5,135 bases of DNA from Actinomycetes bacterium (GTDB lineage: Bacteria; Actinomycetota; Acidimicrobiia; Acidimicrobiales; RAAP-2). Shown here one piece after another: positions 1 through 5,042 of this stretch; positions within the stretch are counted from its first letter, which is position 1; every line of letters starts with the position of its first letter. The DNA lies in NCBI GenBank assembly GCA_021806055.1, contig JAJZYE010000099.1, positions 1 to 5,135 on the forward strand. Direction: 5' to 3'. Both the position numbers and the translations under genes were made by a program. A model generated the notes under the pieces. It did not search any database, was not told the origin of the DNA, and worked only from the letters and a program-made list of their open reading frames with translations.

Positions 1-294
1 CGAGATGCCGTGTCGGCGGTGCGCGCGCATGCACTGGAGGTCCACGGCCACCGCCTTTTCGATCCCGGCGTCGACGACCGCTCGGCTCACGTCGGGGTTC
101 CTCCCGTACTGTTTCGCCATGAAGTACGCGGAGAGATCCAGCGACGACGATGCGTCGAAGAAGCGCGCGGCGTTCTGCCTCACGGTGTCGAGGTCGAAGA
201 CGTACGTGTTGGGGGCGACGACCTGATGCTGGTGCGTGCGGATGGAGGAGAGCGCCAGCTCGGGATTGCGCTGCCTCAGTGCGTCCAGGAGCAT
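1..294 (-). CDS. YhfX-like PLP-dependent alanine racemase-fold protein (N-terminal part, runs off left edge)
   Basis: The minus strand reads 98 codons without a stop from an ATG at 294-292 to the window edge, so the gene is cut by the window, not broken. The N-terminus starts MLLDALRQRNPEL, followed by NTYVFDLDTVRQNA (residues 29-42), the beta-strand that opens the PLP-binding TIM barrel of the alanine racemase N-terminal family. AYFMAKQYGRNP (56-67) has K61 where the family carries the Schiff-base lysine. The pattern (short leader, 'RQNP', 'MTKQFGRNP', 'VAVD') matches what I remember of Escherichia coli YhfX, an uncharacterised protein of about 390 residues. A PLP role, probably amino-acid racemisation or a related reaction in the cytosol, follows from the fold; the substrate is unknown. 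A GAGGGA ribosome binding site lies 6 nt before the ATG. The gene lies 91 bp downstream of the SIS gene on the same strand and is probably co-transcribed with it. Confidence 0.85.
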   Translation of the reverse strand, partial: MLLDALRQRNPELALSSIRTHQHQVVAPNTYVFDLDTVRQNAARFFDASSSLDLSAYFMAKQYGRNPDVSRAVVDAGIEKAVAVDLQCMRAHRRHGIS

Positions 295-300
295 GGGTCG

Positions 301-306
301 TCCCTC
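301..306 (-). promoter_or_regulatory. Ribosome binding site of the YhfX-like gene
   Basis: GAGGGA on the minus strand ends 6 nt before the ATG at 294. It supports this start, which also matches the usual N-terminus of YhfX proteins. Confidence 0.6.
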
Positions 307-330
307 GGTGCGGTTCCGTCGTCGATTCCG

Positions 331-374
331 GCTGTGCTCACGTGTGGGCGGTGGCACAGCGCGGGCACGCCCGC
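331..374 (-). repeat. Two tandem inverted repeats in the gap between the SIS and YhfX-like genes
   Basis: Immediately 3' of the SIS stop codon on the minus strand are two perfect inverted repeats. The first is a 6-bp stem GCGGGC/GCCCGC with a 2-nt loop (361-374), which would more realistically fold as 5 bp with a 4-nt loop. The second is a 7-bp stem GCTGTGC/GCACAGC with a 16-nt loop (331-360). No T-run follows either, so they do not look like a classical intrinsic terminator. They could protect or process the mRNA, or partly attenuate transcription between the two genes. In sequence this GC-rich, short stems also arise by chance. Confidence 0.35.
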
Positions 375-385
375 AGCGTGCGCGC

Positions 386-1432
386 TCACGTCGTCGCCGT
401 CACCTTCTCGAGACCGAGCGGGTGGTCCGGGTCGACACCTCGCACCACTGCAGTCTCGAGGGCAAGACGCTGCCCCGCAATGGCGTGCACCACCGCGGCC
501 AGCGTCTCGTCGACGCGCGGGACCGACAGGCGCACTGTAAGGTCAGGGCCGCGCTCGTCGCTTGCGACCGCGATGACCCGCCCACCACGTGCCCTTACCG
601 CCGACGCGACCTCGTAGGCGTCGCCGCGGGTGGCGCCTACGCCGACGTGGCACACCGCGGGCGTGTCCTTGACGGTGGTGACGATGGGGCCGTGCAGGAA
701 GTCCCCGAGCGCGAAGGCGTCTGCTACGACGCCGACCATCTCGCGCACCTTCAGCGCAGTCTCGAGTGCGGTGCCGTAGAGGAACCCGCGCCCGAGGTGG
801 ACGCTCGGCCTGCCATGGGCCAGCAGCTCGGCCGCGCGGTCGAGGCCGTCGAGGTGCTCGAGGACGGTCGCGGCCGCCTGTGGCAGGGAGTCGAACGATC
901 GGCGTGCCCACGGCGGATCCCCGAGCGCCTCAGCGACGAGCGCCAGTGCCACGAGCGTCGCGGTGTAGGTCTTGGTTGCCGGCACCGCGCGCTCGGGTCC
1001 CGCGTCGAGCGCGAGCACGGTGTCGGCGGCGGTGGCGAGCGCCGAGTGGGCGTCGTTGGTGACCGCGAGGGCGAAGCCCCCCGACTCCTTGGCGCGGCGC
1101 GTGACCTCGACCACCTCGGGGGTGGCACCGGACTGGCTGATGGCGACGACCAGCCAGTCCGCAAGGCGTGCGGGCCGGTCGTAGCGCGTCCAGAGGCTGT
1201 TGGCGGCGAGCGCCACGGGCCTTCGGAGCGCTGCCTCGAGGGCGTAGCGGCCATAGACGGCGGCGTTGTCCGACGAGCCCCTGGCCACGAGGAGGACGCC
1301 GTCAGGGGGTTCGGCGCGCAACCTGGCCAGCGCCTCGCCCACCTCCTGGCGGCGCGAGAGTAGCCCTTCGAGGACTGCCGGCTGCTCGGCCATGTCCGCA
1401 CGAACCAGGGGACCGCGTGCTTCCTGTTCCAC
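386..1432 (-). CDS. SIS-domain aldose-ketose isomerase-type protein (glucosamine-6-phosphate deaminase NagB-II / fructosamine deglycase FrlB-like)
   Basis: This 348-residue cytosolic enzyme has two SIS (sugar isomerase) lobes, like the isomerase half of GlmS without its glutaminase domain. Lobe 1 spans about residues 45-170 with RGSSDNA (51-57), the phosphate-binding SQSGATPE loop (99-106) and ATKTYTATL (152-160). Lobe 2 begins near 205. Aligned by eye to GlmS, E224, K228, E231 and H247 match GlmS E481, K485, E488 and H504; E231 and H247 are also 16 residues apart, as are the catalytic pair of the deglycase FraB. The C-tail DPDHPLGLEKVTATT matches the GlmS tail, with K343 at the GlmS K603 position. 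The catalytic site therefore looks complete. The reaction could be deamination of an amino-sugar phosphate or deglycation of a fructosamine phosphate; the sequence does not decide between these. The GTG start at 1432 is chosen because AGGAGGAGG lies just upstream; an ATG 13 codons later lacks this. It is the first gene of the minus-strand unit. Confidence 0.9.
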   Translation of the reverse strand: MEQEARGPLVRADMAEQPAVLEGLLSRRQEVGEALARLRAEPPDGVLLVARGSSDNAAVYGRYALEAALRRPVALAANSLWTRYDRPARLADWLVVAISQSGATPEVVEVTRRAKESGGFALAVTNDAHSALATAADTVLALDAGPERAVPATKTYTATLVALALVAEALGDPPWARRSFDSLPQAAATVLEHLDGLDRAAELLAHGRPSVHLGRGFLYGTALETALKVREMVGVVADAFALGDFLHGPIVTTVKDTPAVCHVGVGATRGDAYEVASAVRARGGRVIAVASDERGPDLTVRLSVPRVDETLAAVVHAIAGQRLALETAVVRGVDPDHPLGLEKVTATT

Positions 1433-1436
1433 CGGA

Positions 1437-1445
1437 CCTCCTCCT
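1437..1445 (-). promoter_or_regulatory. Strong ribosome binding site selecting the GTG start of the SIS gene
   Basis: The minus strand reads AGGAGGAGG ending 4 nt before the GTG at 1432; the upstream AGGAGG register gives a 7-nt spacing. This near-perfect anti-16S match favours the GTG over the downstream ATG at 1393. Confidence 0.75.
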
Positions 1446-1447
1446 GC

Positions 1448-1485
1448 CCACCGGTCGGTGGCACGTCACGAGGCGCTCCCTCGTG
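1448..1485 (-). repeat. Two inverted repeats in the leader of the SIS gene
   Basis: CACGAGG/CCTCGTG forms a perfect 7-bp inverted repeat with a 5-nt loop (1467-1485). CCACCG/CGGTGG forms a perfect 6-bp repeat with a 2-nt loop (1448-1461). On the minus-strand transcript both would precede the ribosome binding site, the second ending only 2 nt before it. They could be a structured mRNA leader or binding sites for a regulator; chance is also possible at this GC content. Confidence 0.35.
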
Positions 1486-1511
1486 CGCACCGGAGCTGTG
1501 ATCACTGACCC

Positions 1512-1540
1512 TTGACCGGAGCCGGGCGACAACTTAGAGT
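1512..1540 (+). promoter_or_regulatory. Sigma70-type promoter of the ROK regulator operon
   Basis: TTGACC (1512-1517) and TAGAGT (1535-1540) are separated by exactly 17 bp. Each matches the -35 and -10 consensus well (five of six and four of six bases). Transcription would start near 1546-1548, inside the palindromic operator candidate and about 17 nt before the regulator's ATG. The promoter lies in a locally AT-richer stretch of an otherwise very GC-rich window. Confidence 0.6.
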
Positions 1541-1561
1541 TTCAGATTGAAATCGATTTCA
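1540..1561. promoter_or_regulatory. Palindromic operator candidate with three TTTCA/TGAAA half-sites
   Basis: A perfect 14-bp palindrome, TGAAATCGATTTCA, occupies 1548-1561. Its left arm also pairs with TTTCA at 1540-1544 across a 3-bp spacer (TTTCA-GAT-TGAAA), so three alternating half-sites lie in 22 bp. The site starts at the last base of the -10 box, covers the predicted transcription start and ends 2 bp before the regulator's ATG. That position suits a repressor that blocks its own promoter. The ROK regulator encoded next door is the obvious candidate, since ROK repressors commonly bind inverted repeats near their own genes; binding itself is inferred. The same site lies upstream of the divergent SIS gene. 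Confidence 0.65.
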
Positions 1562-1563
1562 GC

Positions 1564-2763
1564 ATGAATGGGACAGTGGAAGCAAGCGACGCACGCCACG
1601 CAAATCGGTCAGCGGTCCTGTGGGCACTGCTGCAACGGGGCACTGCCACGCGCCTCGAGCTCGGCTCTGCCGCGAGGCTGAGTCCGGCCACGGTGTCCCG
1701 GGTCGTCGACGGCCTGACGGGCGAGGGACTGGTGCGCGACTCCCCCCTGGTCCCGACCGGCCGTCGAGGGAGGCGCATCTCGCCCGTGGCGTTCAACGGG
1801 GATGTGGGTGCCGTGGTCGGGGTGGACCTCGGCGGCTCCAACTGCCGGCTGGTCGCGACCGACCTCCTCGGGCGCGTCCTTGCCCGGACCCGCCGACGGA
1901 CCCCTTCCCGTCTTTCCACCGCGAAGCTCGCGCGCTGGGTGTCGGACCAGGCGTTGGCGTTGCTCGAGGACAGGTCCGTCGGCAGGGTGGCTGTGGGGCT
2001 GCCCGGCATCGTCGATCCGCAGACCGGCGCCGTGCGCGGCGCGCCGAACTTGCCGCAGGTGGAGGGCCTCTCCTTCATCGAGGCGATCAGGGATCAGGTC
2101 CCGGTCCCGGTCACGTTCGACAACGACTCCAACATGGCCGTGCTCGGCGAAATCCGGCTGGGGGGGGGCCGGGGGAAGCGCAACGTGGTGATGTTCACCA
2201 TCGGCACGGGCCTCGGCGCGGGAGTCGTGATGGACGGCCGCCTGCTTCGGGGACGCAGCGGGCTCGTGGGCGAGCTCGGCTACCTCCCCGTGGGCCTCGA
2301 CGGCACCACACTTGAGTCGCTCCTCTCGGCACACGGCCTCATGGCGCAGGCGGCGCAGCGGGGAGTGCACCTCACCTCGTTGACAGCGATGTTCGCTCTG
2401 TCGGCTCCGAAGGCGCTGCAGGAGATCCGCAAGCGGTTCTCCAAGGGGCTGCTCACCGCCCTCGTCGCGGTCACGGTGGCCTACGAGCCCGACGTGGTGG
2501 TCCTGGGGGGCGGGGTCGCGAACTCGCTCCGGGAGACGATTGGGGGGCTCGAAAAGGAGCTGCACACGATCGTTCCCGAGGGGCCGGAGCTCGCTGTGTC
2601 GGCGATCGGGGATGCCGCCGGCGCGTTCGGGGCCGTGGTGGCCGGACTGCACGACGCTTACGTACAGCTGGGAGTCGACCCGAGCCTGCTCGACGGCTCG
2701 GTCGGCCCCGAGCTCACAGGCGTGCTCGCTGAGTTCACGGAGGTCTCGGCCGATGCTGACTGA
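1564..2763 (+). CDS. ROK-family transcriptional regulator (winged HTH plus ROK sugar-binding domain)
   Basis: This 399-residue protein has the NagC/Mlc/XylR layout. The N-terminal winged helix-turn-helix covers residues 14-75: NRSAVLWALL, recognition segment LSPATVSRVVDGL (39-51) and basic wing PTGRRGRR (64-71). The ROK domain follows from about residue 82: GVDLGGS (86-92), catalytic-type Asp in FDNDSN (D188), phosphate loop TIGTGLGAG (212-220) and GGGV (315-318). The ROK zinc motif is missing: after GELGY (236-240) the chain goes straight to DGTTLESLLS without the CxCGxxGC cysteines, and Tyr replaces the usual His of the ExGH signature. It probably senses a sugar or sugar phosphate and represses its own operon through the adjacent palindrome. 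No clear ribosome binding site precedes the ATG at 1564; a GTG at 1576 is a possible alternative, and both keep the HTH complete. A nine-G run falls at codons 199-202. The 3' end overlaps the kinase gene by 11 nt. Confidence 0.92.
   Translation: MNGTVEASDARHANRSAVLWALLQRGTATRLELGSAARLSPATVSRVVDGLTGEGLVRDSPLVPTGRRGRRISPVAFNGDVGAVVGVDLGGSNCRLVATDLLGRVLARTRRRTPSRLSTAKLARWVSDQALALLEDRSVGRVAVGLPGIVDPQTGAVRGAPNLPQVEGLSFIEAIRDQVPVPVTFDNDSNMAVLGEIRLGGGRGKRNVVMFTIGTGLGAGVVMDGRLLRGRSGLVGELGYLPVGLDGTTLESLLSAHGLMAQAAQRGVHLTSLTAMFALSAPKALQEIRKRFSKGLLTALVAVTVAYEPDVVVLGGGVANSLRETIGGLEKELHTIVPEGPELAVSAIGDAAGAFGAVVAGLHDAYVQLGVDPSLLDGSVGPELTGVLAEFTEVSADAD
2739..2743 (+). promoter_or_regulatory. Ribosome binding site fixing the kinase start
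   Basis: GGAGG lies 9 nt before the ATG at 2753, inside the end of the regulator gene. It decides the kinase start: the same reading frame is open far upstream (from 2540), but that stretch overlaps the regulator and has no ROK similarity. Confidence 0.65.
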
Positions 2764-3691
2764 GGGTCATGCCACGCCAGCGACCAACGGGGCCGGGTCG
2801 GCGTTCGTACTGGCGATCGACTTCGGCGGCTCGAAGACGGCGGTGGCGACCGTCGATCCTCGCGGCCAGATCGTGGCGACCGAGCGTCTCGGCCTCGACA
2901 AGGCGACCCGCGCAGAAGAGATCGTGGCCGACGCCGCGCGCGCCGGCCGCCGCCTCCTCGAGGCGGCCCCGAGCGGCCCGTGCGTCGGGGTCGGCGTCGC
3001 CAGGCCGGGCATCCCGAGCGCCGAGGGAGTCCTGCTCTCGCCCAACCTTCCCAGCTGGGACCGCGTGCGCTTGGCCGAGGAGATCGGCGATGCCTTCGGG
3101 ATCGCGCCGGTGGTGGTGGCGAACGACGTGAAGTGCGCGGCGCTGGCCGAGCACCGCTGGGGCGTGTTGCGTGACGTCGACCTCGCCCTCTACGTCAACC
3201 TCGGATCGGGTGTAGGCGCCGCCACCGTCGCCAGCGGGCGCGTCCTCGACGGCGCGCACGGTGGCGCGGGGGAGATCGGCTACGCAGCCGGACGGATCCC
3301 CGAGCTGGACCGTGTGACCTCGACGCTCGAGGACATGGTCGGCGGGCGGCGGCTCGCCGAGCGGGCGAGCGAGCTGGCCGGACGGACGCTCACGACGCGC
3401 GAGGTCTTCGACTCCAACGAACCGGCGCTCGCGAACCTCGTCGACGATGCGCTCGCGACCCTGGGGGCGCACCTGCGCACGCTCGTGCTCGCCTTCGACC
3501 CTACGCGCGTGGCCCTGGGCGGTGGCCTGATGGGGCACGCCGAGCGCGTGCTGTGCGCGCTCCGCCGCCACCTCAGCGTGCCCGCGCCGTTCAGTGTCGA
3601 CGTCGTCGCAGGCCAGTTCCTCTACGACGCCGCCCTTCGCGGTGCAGCCGCAGTGGCGCTCGACGCCGTTCGGGGAGGTGCAGATGGCTGA
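2753..3691 (+). CDS. ROK-family sugar kinase
   Basis: This 312-residue cytosolic protein has the usual length of a ROK kinase with no HTH, so it is the enzyme partner of the regulator. Motifs in order: AIDFGGSK (21-28; D23), ARPGIPS (83-89), the catalytic-base motif VVANDVKCAA (121-130; D125), phosphate loop NLGSGVGAA (149-157), GEIGY (173-177), and the adenosine-side segment FDPTRVALGGGL (248-259). It should transfer phosphate from ATP to a hexose or amino sugar; the sugar is not readable. As in the regulator, the Cys-rich zinc motif is absent and Tyr177 stands where glucokinase-type ROK enzymes have His. The phosphate loop has GSG in place of the common GTG, a mild change. The start at 2753 follows from the GGAGG upstream and from the first ROK motif; it overlaps the regulator by 11 nt. 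The 3' end overlaps the M20 gene by 8 nt, which points to translational coupling. Confidence 0.9.
   Translation: MLTEGHATPATNGAGSAFVLAIDFGGSKTAVATVDPRGQIVATERLGLDKATRAEEIVADAARAGRRLLEAAPSGPCVGVGVARPGIPSAEGVLLSPNLPSWDRVRLAEEIGDAFGIAPVVVANDVKCAALAEHRWGVLRDVDLALYVNLGSGVGAATVASGRVLDGAHGGAGEIGYAAGRIPELDRVTSTLEDMVGGRRLAERASELAGRTLTTREVFDSNEPALANLVDDALATLGAHLRTLVLAFDPTRVALGGGLMGHAERVLCALRRHLSVPAPFSVDVVAGQFLYDAALRGAAAVALDAVRGGADG
3674..3678 (+). promoter_or_regulatory. Ribosome binding site fixing the M20 start
   Basis: GGAGG (within GGGGAGG, 3672-3678) ends 5 nt before the ATG at 3684. The same frame is open 30 codons further upstream (ATG at 3594), but that part lies inside the kinase gene and does not look like M20 sequence. 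Confidence 0.7.
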
Positions 3692-5042
3692 GCTCCAGCA
3701 CCCCGAAGACCTGTGCGCGCTCGCAGAGCGCCTCAGCTCCTTCGTCGACGTGGACGAGGTGGTGGCGACGACGCGGGCACTCGTCGCCGTCGACACGGTG
3801 ACCGGTCACGAGTCCCGGCTCACCGACGAGCTGGTCGGACGACTCAACGCGCTCGGGATGACAACCAAGGTGGCCCAGTTCCAGCCCCGGCGAGCCAACG
3901 TGTACGGCTGGCGGCGCGGGAGGGGAGACGGCCCGACCATCTTGCTGATCGGCCATGTCGACACCGTCGAGGTGGCCGAGTGGGCGGCCGCGTGGGGCGA
4001 CGACGCGCGCGCCGATCCCTTGGCGGGGGTGCTCGCAGAGGGGTGCCTGTGGGGACGCGGAACCGCCGACGAGAAGGGCGGCATCGCTGCAATCTTGTCG
4101 GCGCTGGGCGCACTCGGCGCGGCCAGGATCGAGCCGGAAGGTGACGTTGTAGTCGCCTTCGTCGGCGACGAGGAGAGTGGGCAGCCGGGCATCGGCCGGA
4201 GCGAGGGCGCGAAGGCACTCGTCGGCGAGCTGGCCGCGGGCATGCTCCCGTTCCCGGACTTCGCTGTCTACACCGAGCCGACCAACCTCGATCTATACGT
4301 GGCCCAGCCGGGGTTCTTCCTAGCGACGATCGAGGTGCGCGGCCGCGCCAGCTACTTCGCGTACCCCTGGCAGGGACGCAGCGCCATCCGCGACGCGGGG
4401 AAGCTCCTGCACGCACTCGAGGGTTACGAGGCCGAGCTGTGGGCACGAGGTGTGCACCCCAGCATCGGCCACGCGCTCTTGGTCGTGACCGGCATCGCTG
4501 GCGGCGAGTCGGTGTCGGTCCCCGAGCGCTGCTCGGTGACACTGATCCGCACCGTGCTCCCCACCGAGACCATGGACGGAGCCCGCCAGGAACTGGAGGA
4601 CCTGGTGCACCGGCTGGGCGTCGAGGACGGCGTGGAGGCAACGGTGCGCTACACGGCCGAGCGCGACCATCCGATCGGCGGCACCCCGACCGAGACGGAC
4701 GCCGCCGACGCGCGCGTCGCGCTGCTGGCGCGCTGCCTGGGCCAGGTCTCGGGGCACGCGACGCTGGGTGGCGCACCGTACTGGTCCGAGCTGCCGCTCC
4801 TGGCGGCGGCCGGCGTGCCCGGTGTCTATCTGGGGCCCGGAGACATCGCGCTGTGCCACACGCCGAACGAGCGGGTGCCGGTCGACCACCTGGTCGCCGT
4901 TGCACGCACCTTGGCGGTGTTCCTCGCCGCTGCATCCGGCGTTGGTCCGGGTGCGCCGGCGCCGTCTGCGAGCAGGAACGCAGCCGCAGACGATGAACGC
5001 AGCAAGAGTGCAAGCATCGCAAGGAAGAAGGGAAGGCGATGA
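3684..5042 (+). CDS. M20-family metallopeptidase / amidohydrolase (ArgE/DapE/carboxypeptidase G2-like)
   Basis: This 452-residue dinuclear zinc hydrolase probably cleaves an amide or peptide bond in the cytosol; no signal peptide is visible. All catalytic positions are present: GHVDTV (H91, D93), WGRGTADEKGG (bridging D129), GDEESG (base E163, metal ligand E164), YTEPT (E198) and GPGDIALCHTP (H392). The lid/dimerisation domain spans roughly residues 205-325 and carries the family Arg in LIRTVLP (R289). The lid histidine that normally precedes the 'P..G..AI' segment is replaced: RGRASYFAYP puts Tyr224 there. The core ends near residue 417, followed by a low-complexity Ala/Ser tail ending KKGRR. 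The substrate could be an N-acyl amino acid, a dipeptide or an N-acyl amino sugar. The gene overlaps the kinase by 8 nt and the next gene by the ATGA motif, so it is part of the same operon. Confidence 0.9.
   Translation: MAELQHPEDLCALAERLSSFVDVDEVVATTRALVAVDTVTGHESRLTDELVGRLNALGMTTKVAQFQPRRANVYGWRRGRGDGPTILLIGHVDTVEVAEWAAAWGDDARADPLAGVLAEGCLWGRGTADEKGGIAAILSALGALGAARIEPEGDVVVAFVGDEESGQPGIGRSEGAKALVGELAAGMLPFPDFAVYTEPTNLDLYVAQPGFFLATIEVRGRASYFAYPWQGRSAIRDAGKLLHALEGYEAELWARGVHPSIGHALLVVTGIAGGESVSVPERCSVTLIRTVLPTETMDGARQELEDLVHRLGVEDGVEATVRYTAERDHPIGGTPTETDAADARVALLARCLGQVSGHATLGGAPYWSELPLLAAAGVPGVYLGPGDIALCHTPNERVPVDHLVAVARTLAVFLAAASGVGPGAPAPSASRNAAADDERSKSASIARKKGRR

Noticed and set aside
331..374. 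Intrinsic terminator after the SIS gene
   Set aside because: Stems are present, but no T-run follows on the minus strand and the next gene continues on the same strand, so I list only inverted repeats.
236..1363. Long plus-strand open frame of 375 codons opposite the SIS gene
   Set aside because: Arg/Gly-rich composition with no recognisable motif; it is antisense to a gene with complete catalytic motifs and is open because of high GC content.
1498..1505. CRP-type site around GTGATCAC
   Set aside because: The TGTGA half-site lacks the 6-bp spacing to a TCACA partner, so it does not fit the CRP consensus.
1609..2652. Long minus-strand open frame of 347 codons opposite the ROK regulator
   Set aside because: His/Arg/Pro-rich shadow of the regulator gene with no family pattern and no ribosome binding site that I can see.
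2540..2752. Upstream extension of the kinase reading frame by 71 codons
   Set aside because: It lies within the regulator gene out of frame, lacks ROK similarity, and a good ribosome binding site precedes the ATG at 2753.
3594..3683. Upstream extension of the M20 reading frame by 30 codons
   Set aside because: It overlaps the kinase C-terminus; the GGGGAGG site and the usual M20 N-terminus support 3684.
2735..3796. Long minus-strand open frame of 353 codons opposite the ROK kinase
   Set aside because: It spans the kinase and the start of the M20 gene antisense; low-complexity composition, no motif.
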